The translations under genes and the position numbers were made by a program. Source: Lachnospiraceae bacterium (lineage in GTDB: Bacteria > Bacillota > Clostridia > Lachnospirales > Lachnospiraceae). Taken from it: a stretch of DNA of 44,614 bases. Of this stretch, positions 16,048 through 23,636 are shown one piece after another. Numbering within the stretch: position 1 is the stretch's first letter; every line of letters begins with the position of its first letter. The stretch lies in NCBI GenBank assembly GCA_014799405.1, contig JAAVIA010000055.1, positions 1 to 44,614 on the forward strand. The letters run 5' to 3'. The notes beneath the pieces were generated by a model, which did no database searches, had not been told where the DNA came from, and worked only from the letters and a program-made list of their open reading frames with translations.

Positions 16048-16281
16048 ATGATAGCAGTTCATGTATCGCTTAATTCTATTGAAAAGGTTAAAAGCTTTGT
16101 AAACGATATCAGCACTTTTAATGCTGAGTTTGACTTAGTTTCAGGAAGATATGTTATAGATGCAAAGTCTATCATGGGCATTTTCAGCTTGGATATATCA
16201 AAGCCAATCGAGCTTAACATTCACACGGAAGAAAATGACGAGGATATAATGGCAGCAATCAAACCATATCTTGCAGAGTAA
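16048..16281 (+). CDS. HPr-like protein lacking the PTS histidine (Crh-type)
   Basis: The 77-residue protein matches the HPr fold best around its regulatory segment: VIDAKSIMGIFSLDISKPIEL has the Ser (Ser41 here) and following helix of the HPr kinase site. The active-site loop is gone; the position of His15 aligns with Ser10 and the HARP motif is absent. It therefore cannot carry PTS phosphate. Bacillus Crh is the known example of an HPr-like protein working only in CcpA-type catabolite control, and this may be analogous. It is a single gene with a strong AAGGAGG, its own promoter and a terminator. No HPr kinase gene is visible in the window. Confidence 0.87.
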   Translation: MIAVHVSLNSIEKVKSFVNDISTFNAEFDLVSGRYVIDAKSIMGIFSLDISKPIELNIHTEENDEDIMAAIKPYLAE

Positions 16282-16290
16282 AAGCTTAAC

Positions 16291-16343
16291 AATGGGCTGA
16301 CGCAGTTAAAATTTTTCATAAACTGTGGCAGCCCATTTTTTTA
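16291..16343. terminator. Bidirectional terminator between the Crh-like and GNAT genes
   Basis: ATGGGCTGACGCAGTT pairs with AACTGTGGCAGCCCAT with two internal mismatches, around a 13-base loop, followed by TTTTTTT on the plus strand. It separates convergent genes and belongs to the GGGCTGNCGCA arm family seen repeatedly in this window. Confidence 0.88.
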
Positions 16344-16347
16344 TTAA

Positions 16348-16767
16348 TTATGCAATGTATTGTATCATTCCCGGTCCTAAGCTTTCTGTTGGTCTTGCAG
16401 CAAAGCCATGTTTTATGTAAAACGGTTCCCGCCCCTTTGCGCACATAAGACACAGCATCATCTCACTCCCATCCTCACATAGGGACTTTACATATGCAAT
16501 CAGTCTTTCAATAATAAGGGAGCCAATGCCTTTCCCCTGAGCCTCAGGAATAACTATAAGGTCCTGTACATAGGATATAACTGCTCCGTCCCCCACAATT
16601 CTTCCCATACCTAGAATGTTTCCGTTTTCATCCACTGCCTTGACATTAAAAAGACAGTTTGAAAGAGCAAGCCGCGCCTGTTTGTCAGTAAGACGTTTCC
16701 AGTTAACCTTATCCCTTAAATAAAAATAATCTTCCACACTGATGTCATTTTCAACTAAATCTATCAT
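16348..16767 (-). CDS. GNAT-family N-acetyltransferase
   Basis: The 139-residue protein is a single GNAT domain: beta strand VISYVQDLIVIPEAQGKGIGSLIIERLI contains the acetyl-CoA pyrophosphate-binding motif Q-G-K-G-I-G. The end REPFYIKHGFAARP is the typical Y-x-x-x-G-F strand. The substrate cannot be told. The ATG at 16767 follows GGAG; the track start is a TTG three bases earlier. It follows hisF by 17 bases and is probably in the same transcript. Confidence 0.9.
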   Translation of the reverse strand: MIDLVENDISVEDYFYLRDKVNWKRLTDKQARLALSNCLFNVKAVDENGNILGMGRIVGDGAVISYVQDLIVIPEAQGKGIGSLIIERLIAYVKSLCEDGSEMMLCLMCAKGREPFYIKHGFAARPTESLGPGMIQYIA

Positions 16768-16784
16768 CAAAAAACTCCAATCCG

Positions 16785-17546
16785 CTAAAATCTTACGGAA
16801 AGCCCTCTATCTGCCAAATACGCTTTTAAATCCATTATCTCAAGCTCCTTGTAGTGAAATAATGATGCGGCAAGCGCAGCGTCCGCTTTTCCTTCCGTAA
16901 GCGCCTCATAAAAATGCTCCTTTGTCCCTGCTCCTCCTGAGGCTATAACTGGAACAGAAACATTTTCAGATATCATTCTTGTAAGCTCTATATCATATCC
17001 GGCCTTTGTGCCGTCACAGTCCATACTCGTAAGCAATATTTCACCTGCGCCAAGCCTGTCAGCCTTAATCGCCCATTCTATGGCATCAATCCCCGTATCG
17101 ACACGTCCTCCATGTTTATATATATTCCAGCCCGTGCCATCCTCACGTCGCCTTGCATCTATGGCAACAACAACGCACTGACTTCCAAATTTGTCGGCGG
17201 CATCACTTATAAGGGTCGGATTATCTATGGCGGCCGAATTAACCGAAATCTTGTCGGCGCCCTCTCTGAGTATCGCCCTGAAATCCTCCACAGTCCTTAT
17301 TCCTCCTCCCACCGTAAATGGAATAAAAACCGTCTCAGCAACCCTTCTTACCATGTCAACAACTATATTTCTTGCATCGGAGGATGCCGTTATATCCAAA
17401 AAAACAAGTTCATCTGCACCTGCTTTGTCATATGCAGCTCCAACGCTTACCGGATCACCCGCATCCTTAAGATTAACAAAATTTATACCTTTAACAACCC
17501 TTCCGTTTTTTACATCAAGACATGGTATAATTCTTTTTGTATGCAT
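16785..17546 (-). CDS. hisF: Imidazole glycerol phosphate synthase, cyclase subunit HisF
   Basis: HisF uses ammonia from HisH to turn PRFAR into imidazole glycerol phosphate and AICAR in histidine synthesis. The 253-residue (beta/alpha)8 barrel shows both catalytic Asp residues, Asp11 ([15 protein letters not shown]) and Asp130 ([12 protein letters not shown]), plus phosphate loops (TVGGGIR, ASGGAG). GAGGAG precedes the ATG. Only hisF and hisH are present here; the rest of the pathway must lie elsewhere. Confidence 0.97.
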   Translation of the reverse strand: MHTKRIIPCLDVKNGRVVKGINFVNLKDAGDPVSVGAAYDKAGADELVFLDITASSDARNIVVDMVRRVAETVFIPFTVGGGIRTVEDFRAILREGADKISVNSAAIDNPTLISDAADKFGSQCVVVAIDARRREDGTGWNIYKHGGRVDTGIDAIEWAIKADRLGAGEILLTSMDCDGTKAGYDIELTRMISENVSVPVIASGGAGTKEHFYEALTEGKADAALAASLFHYKELEIMDLKAYLADRGLSVRF

Positions 17547-17593
17547 GTATTAATCTCCTCAAACCAAAAAATTGAAAAATTACTATACATCTG

Positions 17594-18196
17594 TTACAAG
17601 CTCAAAAAATTTTTCAAAATGGATAGTCCAACCTCACCGCTTTTTTCCGGATGAAACTGGCATGCAAAAATATTTTCTTTTTCAACCGATGCATGTATTT
17701 CCACAGCATAATTTGTTCTTGCGGCAACCTCAGAAGCCTTTTGGGCCTTCAGGTAATATGAATGGACAAAATATACATAGGGATTATTTGGAAGTCCCTT
17801 AAAAAGTTTTGCTCCCTCAGTTATATCAAGGCAGTTCCAGCCAATCTGCGGAACTTTAAGTCCCCGATCAGGTAGCCGGAGAATTTCTCCATCCAGTATT
17901 CCAAGTCCCGAGACACCGCTGCTTTCCTCACTGCTTTTATATAAAAGCTGAAGTCCTAGGCATATTCCCAAAAAAGGCTTTCCCGAGTCACACACGTCAT
18001 AAATAACATTTACAAGGTCATAGCCACCCAGCTTATTCATGGCATCTCCAAAGCTTCCCACACCGGGAAGTATGACCTTATCACTGCCTAATATAACATC
18101 CCTGTCTCTTGTAACTACCGCTTCTTCTCCCAAAAAGCCAACTGCCTTTTCCACGCTTTTTATATTGCCAGCGTCATAATCTATAATAGCTACCAT
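17594..18196 (-). CDS. hisH: Imidazole glycerol phosphate synthase, glutaminase subunit HisH
   Basis: HisH is the class I glutamine amidotransferase partner of HisF. The 200-residue protein begins VAIIDYDAGNIKSV. It has nucleophile Cys79 in FLGICLGLQLLY, the oxyanion/glycine region LPGVGSFGDAM and the His-x-Glu pair in CQFHPEKSGEVG. The ATG at 18196 has GGAG six bases upstream; the track start at 18208 is the ATG that contains this ribosome site. It precedes hisF by 47 bases. Confidence 0.96.
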   Translation of the reverse strand: MVAIIDYDAGNIKSVEKAVGFLGEEAVVTRDRDVILGSDKVILPGVGSFGDAMNKLGGYDLVNVIYDVCDSGKPFLGICLGLQLLYKSSEESSGVSGLGILDGEILRLPDRGLKVPQIGWNCLDITEGAKLFKGLPNNPYVYFVHSYYLKAQKASEVAARTNYAVEIHASVEKENIFACQFHPEKSGEVGLSILKNFLSL

Positions 18197-18223
18197 ACTT
18201 TTCTCCATTCAATCGCAGTTTGA

Positions 18224-19756
18224 TTATTCAATAACTATACCGGAAGAAATCTCCATAAGCCTTGTTGAGTATTCCTGTCCCTTCAAGGCAATAATGTCAT
18301 ACGCCTCCTCCTCTGAAATACCATAGGTATCCCAAAGTGCCGTTACAATTTTAGCCTTACAGCCGTCTATATCCCCAGCTATTCCAAGCTCTACCGCTTC
18401 AGCATAGTGGACATCATGCTTTTCCAAGCCCCTAAGCAACGCATCAAGGGCCTTATCAGGACGGTTAAGCGATAAATTATTTTCATATGATTCGTACAGC
18501 CTCTCAACATACATCACAGTATATATCCTGTCCTTAAGTACCTGGTCATCTTCTTTTACGTCAACTCCCGATACCTCATCATATGCCAGTCTGTACCTCT
18601 GTCTATCAAAATAATCAGTAGCCTTCTTTATAACCTGAGAATAGTTAAATTTATTTGAGCCAATCACAACCAAAACACCAAGTGCAATAAAAATTACAAA
18701 AACTATGGCAACAGCAGGAGTTGAAAGCTTCTTTTCATCCTTTTCCGCTTCAAGCTCCGCATTTAACTCTGCAAGCCTCTCTTTTTTCTTTTTTTCCTTT
18801 TCTTTTTTCTTGTCCTGACCCTGTTTTTTCTTTAAGGCTTTTTTCTCGCTACTCTTAGCCTTCTTCTCAGCCTTAATAACATCTTTTTCAGATTTCTTTT
18901 CTTCTTTTTCAGCCTTCTTTGCCTGAAGACGGCGTTCCTCCTCCTCATCATCTTCGTCAGGCTCTCCAAATAAAATTACAGAAAGTGATTTCTTTCCTCC
19001 GTTTTCTCTTTTCCCCTTTGATTTCTTTGCACCCTTTTCTCCAATTTCATTTATATCATCAATATCACCGTGCTCAAAATCCAATTCCGTAGCACCATCA
19101 ATCATGCTGTCAAGTTGATCCTGATTGGTAGTATAATCATCTTCATCTGATGAATTATCGTCATCAATGCCAAGAGCAGAAAACAAATCATCAAGATTCA
19201 TATTTTCCACATCAGCAGGCACATCCATATCTGCACCCATCTCATCCATGGACATCCCAAACATTTCTTCGTCCATACGCTGTTCCGTTTCTGCCTCACT
19301 AAACACCTCCTCGTCAAAGGAAAGGGCTTGTTCCGGCATTGGCTCAGGTTCAGGCTCCGGCTCAGACATATTTTCAAATTGAAGCTCCCGTGCCTCTGCT
19401 TCGCTCTCCATGAAGATATCCGCCTCATTGGAAGAATCAGGAGCTTCCTGTGTCTCCGCCGTCTCGGCAATGAGTGCTTCCATATCAAAATCACCGTCAT
19501 TTGAGTTATTACCGACAGCAGGTTTTTCACTGCTGAGCTTAGTAACATCAATGTCGTCAAAATCTATGTCATCTAATTCCAATGACGATAAATCTATATC
19601 ATCAAGTGCATCCAATTCATCCAATGAGATATCCTCCACATCAGAAAAATCTATATCAATGCCGGCGTCTTCTGACATACTTTTATCAAAGCTGTTTTGT
19701 TGTCCGTTATTCCCTGATAACTCACCTAATAAATTGTCAAGATAATTTTCGTCCAT
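18224..19756 (-). CDS. Large acidic, KE-rich single-span membrane protein
   Basis: The 510-residue protein has a striking charge layout. Residues 1-240 are very rich in Asp/Glu with DIDFDDIDV-like repeats and an EPEPEPEP run. Residues 243-342 are Lys/Glu-rich with long predicted helix. A membrane span at about 346-366 follows, then a 140-residue C-terminal domain with helical repeats (TPR-like in look: YFDRQRYRLAYDEV, NLSLNRPDKALDALLRGL). The N-terminal part should be cytoplasmic. I do not recognise a named family. It ends 27 bases before hisH, so it is likely in the same transcript despite no visible link to histidine. GAGGAG supports the start. Confidence 0.7.
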   Translation of the reverse strand: MDENYLDNLLGELSGNNGQQNSFDKSMSEDAGIDIDFSDVEDISLDELDALDDIDLSSLELDDIDFDDIDVTKLSSEKPAVGNNSNDGDFDMEALIAETAETQEAPDSSNEADIFMESEAEARELQFENMSEPEPEPEPMPEQALSFDEEVFSEAETEQRMDEEMFGMSMDEMGADMDVPADVENMNLDDLFSALGIDDDNSSDEDDYTTNQDQLDSMIDGATELDFEHGDIDDINEIGEKGAKKSKGKRENGGKKSLSVILFGEPDEDDEEEERRLQAKKAEKEEKKSEKDVIKAEKKAKSSEKKALKKKQGQDKKKEKEKKKKERLAELNAELEAEKDEKKLSTPAVAIVFVIFIALGVLVVIGSNKFNYSQVIKKATDYFDRQRYRLAYDEVSGVDVKEDDQVLKDRIYTVMYVERLYESYENNLSLNRPDKALDALLRGLEKHDVHYAEAVELGIAGDIDGCKAKIVTALWDTYGISEEEAYDIIALKGQEYSTRLMEISSGIVIE

Positions 19757-19772
19757 TCCGCACTCCTCATAT

Positions 19773-19816
19773 TTACAGTAATTTTATATTTTAAATTTGT
19801 TACACAATTACTGTAA
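19773..19816 (-). repeat. Inverted repeat upstream of the acidic membrane protein gene
   Basis: TTACAGTAATT (19773-19783) and AATTACTGTAA (19806-19816) are perfect 11-bp inverted copies separated by 22 AT-rich bases, just before the ribosome site of the gene starting at 19756. It could be an operator with two half sites or a leader hairpin. I see no good promoter hexamers fitted to it. Confidence 0.6.
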
Positions 19817-19858
19817 TAATACCACATACAAATTTAATTAACAAGATTTTTGCATTCA

Positions 19859-19869
19859 TTTCGACAAAA
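19859..19869. promoter_or_regulatory. Candidate Spo0A box
   Basis: The reverse strand reads TTTTGTCGAAA, which fits the Spo0A box consensus TTTGTCRAA exactly. It ends 8 bp before the -35 element of the small gene at 19970 and lies in the intergenic region shared with the acidic membrane protein gene. Confidence 0.5.
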
Positions 19870-19877
19870 GCTTATTA

Positions 19878-19906
19878 TTGATTTTTTTATTGTAATGTTA
19901 TATCAT
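19878..19906 (+). promoter_or_regulatory. Promoter of the small DUF6465-like gene
   Basis: TTGATT and TATCAT are separated by 17 bases. A candidate Spo0A box lies immediately upstream. Confidence 0.6.
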
Positions 19907-19969
19907 AGGGAATGTATTAAAATACAAGTTTGCTTTTTATTTGGAAAATATACATAAGGGGGTGTTTTT

Positions 19970-20170
19970 ATGAAATCAGCATTTTTCGTAGAATATTACG
20001 GAAAACAGGTAGAAGAAGCAGCACTTATCAAGACAGCCAAAGCAATATGGACAAAAAGCGGCAAGAAAGTGTCTGATTTAAAATCTTTAGATTTATATGT
20101 AAAACCTGAAGAAAATGCAGTTTACTATGTTTTCAATAATGACGAATCCGGAAGCTTTGCAATTGATTAA
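19970..20170 (+). CDS. Small conserved protein, DUF6465-like
   Basis: The 66-residue protein starts MKSAFFVEYYGKQVEEAALI and ends SLDLYVKPEENAVYYVFNNDESGSFAID. From memory this resembles a small family annotated DUF6465 in Lachnospiraceae; the assignment is not verified. The sequence predicts a beta-alpha-beta-beta fold without membrane segments or signal peptide. AAGGGGG precedes the ATG. It has its own promoter and a perfect 14-bp terminator, so it is a one-gene unit. Function unknown. Confidence 0.75.
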   Translation: MKSAFFVEYYGKQVEEAALIKTAKAIWTKSGKKVSDLKSLDLYVKPEENAVYYVFNNDESGSFAID

Positions 20171-20172
20171 AA

Positions 20173-20206
20173 ACAAAAAAGACCGAAAACAATCGGTCTT
20201 TTTTGT
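20173..20206. terminator. Bidirectional terminator after the DUF6465-like gene
   Basis: A perfect 14-bp inverted repeat (ACAAAAAAGACCGA / TCGGTCTTTTTTGT) has a 6-base loop and T-runs on both strands. It serves the convergent genes at 19970 (+) and 20223 (-). Confidence 0.9.
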
Positions 20207-20222
20207 TTTGCAAGAAAATTGC

Positions 20223-20636
20223 CTACACATCAAAATAATCATCATAATCGCCATTGGCATATGAGCGTGTATAATTAACATTATTTGCCCTCTTTACCTT
20301 AGGCTGCGGTCTGCTGCTTTCTCGCTTTTTGTTCTGCTTCTTTTTAATGGATTTTTGTTCCTTCTCTAGGCGAAGCATTGTTTTATTTTTATCAGGTATT
20401 GACACTGACGATTTATTATCCTTTGGACGGGATGGTCTGCTTCTTCTTCCGTTTTCCTCCTCATCATCATCCTTATCCTTTGGTGAATATCTTGGGGTAT
20501 AGCTTTTATTGCCATATCCGCCACCCTTTTCACCTTTTTTTTGATATTTCGGTCCATTTGCAGCACCTGGTTTTGTATAATCCCTTTTTGGTTTGTTTTT
20601 TCCGGAACCAATATCATTTGTCCCTTGCGTTGCCAC
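20223..20636 (-). CDS. Small basic low-complexity protein
   Basis: The 137-residue product is rich in Lys, Arg, Gly, Ser and Pro with Tyr scattered through it, and has an internal acidic patch (DKDDDEEENGRR). It looks disordered and could bind nucleic acid or another polyanion; that is inference from composition only. I move the start from the track ATG (20672) to GTG 20636, because GGAAGGAG lies eight bases before this GTG and none precedes the ATG. A promoter fits at 20678-20707. The gene lies just downstream of spo0A on the same strand. Confidence 0.6.
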   Translation of the reverse strand: MATQGTNDIGSGKNKPKRDYTKPGAANGPKYQKKGEKGGGYGNKSYTPRYSPKDKDDDEEENGRRSRPSRPKDNKSSVSIPDKNKTMLRLEKEQKSIKKKQNKKRESSRPQPKVKRANNVNYTRSYANGDYDDYFDV

Positions 20637-20677
20637 TTTTGTATCTCCTTCCAAAATAATAGAATAAATCATATACT

Positions 20678-20707
20678 ATATTACTTTAGATATTTCTTAC
20701 TCGTCAA
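20678..20707 (-). promoter_or_regulatory. Predicted promoter of the basic low-complexity protein gene
   Basis: On the minus strand TTGACG and TAATAT are spaced 18 bases. A short AT-rich inverted repeat (TATATTTTT / AAAAATATA) just upstream may end the spo0A transcript. Confidence 0.5.
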
Positions 20708-20753
20708 CATATATTTTTAAAAAAATATACATAAATTGTATTCAATCGTCACC

Positions 20754-21545
20754 TTATGCGTGCATTTTATATTCAATTCTAAGCTTATCTGCAATCAACG
20801 CTATAAATTCAGAATTCGTCGGTTTGCCTTTTCCGGCACTTACTGTATATCCAAACATTTCCTCAATCACTTCTATTTTTCCCCTGCTCCATGCCACCTC
20901 AATTGCATGTCGTATAGCCCGCTCAACACTGCTTGATGTTGTCTTGTATTTTTTCGCTATACTCGGATATAAAAGCTTTGTAATAAAATTCAGCATATTC
21001 ATATCATTTATTGCCATGATAATTCCTTCCCGAATATACTGATAGCCCTTTATATGTGCAGGTATTCCAATCTCACGTATAATCTCCGTAACATCATTTT
21101 CAATGGAAGATGCCTGCCGACTCACATTTGCCCTCGCATCAATCTCCACAAGCTCCTCATCCTTTGATAAGCCTGCAATCTGTATAATTCTCTTTGTCAA
21201 TATTTCAGGGTTACACGGCTTCATAATGTAATAATCCGCTCCAAGATTAAATGCCATGCTTATTATACGTGGTGAACCCACGTTAGTAATAAAAATAATG
21301 CTTGTCCCTGAAAATTCTTCATTTGCACGTAGCTGCTCAACAACCTCAAGCCCGTCAACATTTGCAATAAATACATCAATCAGAAGAACATCCGGTCTGC
21401 ATTCCGAAACAATGTCATAAACAGCTGCCCCATCATCTGTTGTACTTACAATATCAATAGTATCTTCGCTTTGAACCTGTAATTGCTTTGATAGGATTTC
21501 ATAGCCTGCGTCTGCAATTACAACCCGAACTTTTTGTTCAGTCAT
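20754..21545 (-). CDS. spo0A: Sporulation response regulator Spo0A
   Basis: Spo0A is the phosphorelay end point that starts sporulation. The 263-residue protein has a receiver domain with phospho-acceptor Asp57 ([13 protein letters not shown]), switch Thr87 and Lys109 (YYIMKP). The C-terminal domain is unmistakable ([49 protein letters not shown]). Two deviations are visible: the acidic pair is DA (Asp12-Ala13) instead of DD, and the recognition-helix motif reads [12 protein letters not shown] where Bacillus has [12 protein letters not shown]. Start at the ATG at 21545, after AAAGGGGAG. Its own promoter and flanking 0A boxes suggest autoregulation. A paralogue lies immediately upstream. Confidence 0.95.
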   Translation of the reverse strand: MTEQKVRVVIADAGYEILSKQLQVQSEDTIDIVSTTDDGAAVYDIVSECRPDVLLIDVFIANVDGLEVVEQLRANEEFSGTSIIFITNVGSPRIISMAFNLGADYYIMKPCNPEILTKRIIQIAGLSKDEELVEIDARANVSRQASSIENDVTEIIREIGIPAHIKGYQYIREGIIMAINDMNMLNFITKLLYPSIAKKYKTTSSSVERAIRHAIEVAWSRGKIEVIEEMFGYTVSAGKGKPTNSEFIALIADKLRIEYKMHA

Positions 21546-21567
21546 AACAATCTCCCCTTTAGCTATT

Positions 21568-21596
21568 CTCCATATCAATCATATAACCATATGGAG
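21568..21596 (-). other. Leader hairpin of spo0A
   Basis: CTCCATAT and ATATGGAG form a perfect 8-bp stem with a 13-base loop between the promoter and ribosome site of spo0A. It could affect translation or mRNA stability; no known riboswitch shape is seen. Confidence 0.5.
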
Positions 21597-21625
21597 ATAA
21601 TATAATTTCATTTTTTCATTGTCAA
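21597..21625 (-). promoter_or_regulatory. Promoter of spo0A
   Basis: On the minus strand TTGACA and TATTAT are separated by 17 bases, a near-consensus housekeeping promoter. It shows that spo0A can be transcribed separately from the upstream paralogue. Confidence 0.78.
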
Positions 21626-21626
21626 G

Positions 21627-21662
21627 GTCGAATTTGCTTATTTTGCCAATAATAATTCGACA
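21627..21662. promoter_or_regulatory. Pair of candidate Spo0A boxes at the spo0A promoter
   Basis: On the plus strand GTCGAA lies at 21627-21632 and TTCGACA (reverse of TGTCGAA) at 21656-21662, about 29 bp apart in opposite orientation. The first is one base from the -35 element. This placement fits direct feedback by one or both Spo0A paralogues. Confidence 0.5.
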
Positions 21663-21671
21663 TATTGTGAC

Positions 21672-22460
21672 CTAGGCGCTTTTCATTTTACTGTCAAGTC
21701 TTATCTTATCGGCAATAAGCGCTATAAACTCCGAATTTGTAGGTTTTAATTTACCCTGATTCATTGTATAACCAAACAATTCATAAATTGTATCTGTTTT
21801 TCCCCGCCCCCATGCAACCTCAATTGCATGTCTTATTGCCCTTTCAACTCTTGATGAGGTTGTCCCATACTCCTTAGCAATCGAGGGATACAACTGCTTT
21901 GTTATGGAATTCAAAACATCCATGTCACGTACCGCCATGATAATTGAGCTTCTTAAATACTGATAGCCCTTTATATGTGCAGGAACACCTATCTCATGTA
22001 TTATCTCGGTAACCTTCCGCTCCAAATTACTCTCGTAAATTTCATCTGAGCTCTCACATATGTGAATGCCTTTTTGTTTTGATTTGGACGTATTTATTAT
22101 TTCCTGAAACAAATCAATACCATCTGCCGCTTCGTCAATTATGTTTATGTATATATTATTTAATTTTCCCTTGTATATTTTTTCCAAAAATTTTATTTGG
22201 CTCATATTTGCTTTTACAAGAAACTTAAACGGACAATCCTCCCTTTTATCTATCTCATCCATTATGGCAATACCATCTAAATTAGGCAGCAATAAATCGA
22301 TAATTACAATATCAGGATTATATTTTAAAATTCCGTCCATTCCTTCCTGTCCATCCGTGAAACAGCCGCAAACATAAAAGTCTTTCTTTGTCTCAAGCAT
22401 GACCCTTAATTCATTAGCACTTCTTAAATCATGCTTGATAACAAGCACCTTTATTCTCAT
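21672..22460 (-). CDS. Second Spo0A-family protein with degenerate receiver
   Basis: The 262-residue protein has an almost perfect Spo0A DNA-binding domain ([52 protein letters not shown]). Its receiver domain is altered. The acidic pair is replaced by Lys9-His10, the switch Thr by Lys in FKFLVKAN, and the conserved Lys-Pro near position 105 is absent. The acceptor Asp55 ([13 protein letters not shown]) remains. It is therefore probably a pseudo-receiver form that cannot switch normally. It is encoded directly upstream of spo0A, same strand, with its own promoter. It could act as a phosphorylation-independent partner, competitor or heterodimer of Spo0A. Confidence 0.9.
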   Translation of the reverse strand: MRIKVLVIKHDLRSANELRVMLETKKDFYVCGCFTDGQEGMDGILKYNPDIVIIDLLLPNLDGIAIMDEIDKREDCPFKFLVKANMSQIKFLEKIYKGKLNNIYINIIDEAADGIDLFQEIINTSKSKQKGIHICESSDEIYESNLERKVTEIIHEIGVPAHIKGYQYLRSSIIMAVRDMDVLNSITKQLYPSIAKEYGTTSSRVERAIRHAIEVAWGRGKTDTIYELFGYTMNQGKLKPTNSEFIALIADKIRLDSKMKSA

Positions 22461-22495
22461 AACATTTTCCCTCTTTTCATTTTGTTTTCACTGCC

Positions 22496-22524
22496 ATTAT
22501 AGCTTTGGAAAATATTAGTAACAA
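22496..22524 (-). promoter_or_regulatory. Promoter of the second spo0A-family gene
   Basis: On the minus strand TTGTTA and TATAAT are spaced 17 bases. A near-0A-box (TGTCGCA) lies upstream, too weak to call alone. Confidence 0.6.
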
Positions 22525-22573
22525 GACCAAAGAGGACGCAAGTTGCGACACTAGGATTTGACAACATTTTCAG

Positions 22574-22628
22574 TCAAAAAAATAAGGGACCGTCACACGC
22601 AGGTAAATCCTTAGTGCAACAGACCCGC
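22574..22628 (-). terminator. Terminator of xerD
   Basis: On the minus strand GGGTCTGTTGCAC pairs with GTGTGACGGTCCC (several G-U pairs), followed by TTATTTTTTT. The loop contains AAGGATTTAC, shared with the repeat family at 6604-6656 and 44414-44488. Confidence 0.8.
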
Positions 22629-22632
22629 TATT

Positions 22633-23529
22633 TTATGTATTAATATTCATCCTCGCCCTAGGATGTGCCTTATCGTATTCCTCTTTTATTTTACTTCTTC
22701 TGCTTCTTAAATATATCTGTGTTGTTGAAATGTCCGAGTGTCCTAACATTTCCTGCACGGCCTTTAAATCAGCTCCGTTATTTACAAGATGTGAAGCAAA
22801 TGAATGCCTTATCATATGCGGTGTAATCTCCTTGTCAATTCCCGCTTTCTTTGCATAGGATTTTATAAGCTTCCAAAATCCCTGTCTCGTCATCTGTGCG
22901 CCCTTCAAATTAGTAAACAGATACTCGCTTCCCTCGCACATACTTTCCCTTGCATTATTTATATAATTTTCGAGAGCAGATCTCGCTGCATTTTCTATAG
23001 GTATAACACGTTCCTTACTTGAATCCTTACATAGAATATAACTCATGGATAAATTTACATCCTCAAGCTTGATTGAAATAAGCTCTGATACTCTCATGCC
23101 TGTGGCATATAAAAGCTCAAGCATAGCCTTATCCCTTATCTCCTTCGGCGTCTGCTTTGACGGTTGCTCAAGCAGTAAATTTATCTCCTCAATATTAAGA
23201 ACCTCCGGTATCTTCTTTTCTATCTTGGGCGGCTTAATCTGCTCTGTAGGATCTGAAGCTATAACATTTTTTTTCAGCAGATACATAAAAAATGATTTTA
23301 CACTTGCAATGTTTCTTGATATGGTAGCCGATGACATCCCCTGCTTTTCAAGCGATAGTATATATGAAGAAAGCTCTGTAGGTCCTATTGCCGTTATAGA
23401 GACAGTATCCTTATCCTCAAGGTAAACACAAAGTTTGAGCAAATCTCTTTTGTAGGAAGCCATTGTGTTATTACTGGAATGTTTTACTTTATTTAAATAA
23501 TCAATGTAATCATCTACATATTCTCTCAT
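22633..23529 (-). CDS. xerD: Tyrosine recombinase XerD-like
   Basis: The 298-residue protein has the N-terminal SAM-like DNA-binding domain (1-95) and catalytic domain. It has Arg in ATGMRVSELISI, His-x-x-Arg in TPHMIRHSFASHL, the second His in LGHSDISTTQ and Tyr in QIYLRS. In Bacillus and clostridia this gene resolves chromosome dimers at dif, and it occupies the same place near nudF and spoIIM. A phage integrase is less likely because length and context are housekeeping. Promoter and possible Spo0A sites lie upstream. Confidence 0.9.
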   Translation of the reverse strand: MREYVDDYIDYLNKVKHSSNNTMASYKRDLLKLCVYLEDKDTVSITAIGPTELSSYILSLEKQGMSSATISRNIASVKSFFMYLLKKNVIASDPTEQIKPPKIEKKIPEVLNIEEINLLLEQPSKQTPKEIRDKAMLELLYATGMRVSELISIKLEDVNLSMSYILCKDSSKERVIPIENAARSALENYINNARESMCEGSEYLFTNLKGAQMTRQGFWKLIKSYAKKAGIDKEITPHMIRHSFASHLVNNGADLKAVQEMLGHSDISTTQIYLRSRRSKIKEEYDKAHPRARMNINT

Positions 23530-23562
23530 AAGTAACCCCTCTTAGTGCTAACGCATAAGAAC

Positions 23563-23591
23563 ATTATAATGATTAATTTACATAAAATCAA
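23563..23591 (-). promoter_or_regulatory. Promoter of xerD
   Basis: On the minus strand TTGATT and TATAAT are separated by 17 bases. Confidence 0.7.
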
Positions 23592-23594
23592 ACA

Positions 23595-23636
23595 CATTTT
23601 TCGGCGAAAAATGACGATTTTAAGCCATTTTCGACA
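23595..23636. promoter_or_regulatory. Palindrome and candidate Spo0A box upstream of xerD
   Basis: CATTTTTCG-G-CGAAAAATG (23595-23613) is a perfect 19-bp palindrome ending 4 bp before the xerD -35 element. TTCGACA (reverse TGTCGAA, 23630-23636) is a good 0A-box core. An 11-bp direct repeat GACGATTTTAA occurs at 23613 and again at 23651. The cluster suggests a regulated promoter, possibly by the Spo0A proteins encoded just downstream. Confidence 0.5.

Noticed and set aside
21568-21596. Riboswitch in the spo0A leader
   Set aside because: A single 8-bp hairpin with no conserved riboswitch core or paired terminator.
22633-23529. Possible phage or element integrase
   Set aside because: The nudF-spoIIM-xerD context and the XerD-like length and motifs point to the housekeeping dimer-resolution recombinase; no other mobile genes are nearby.
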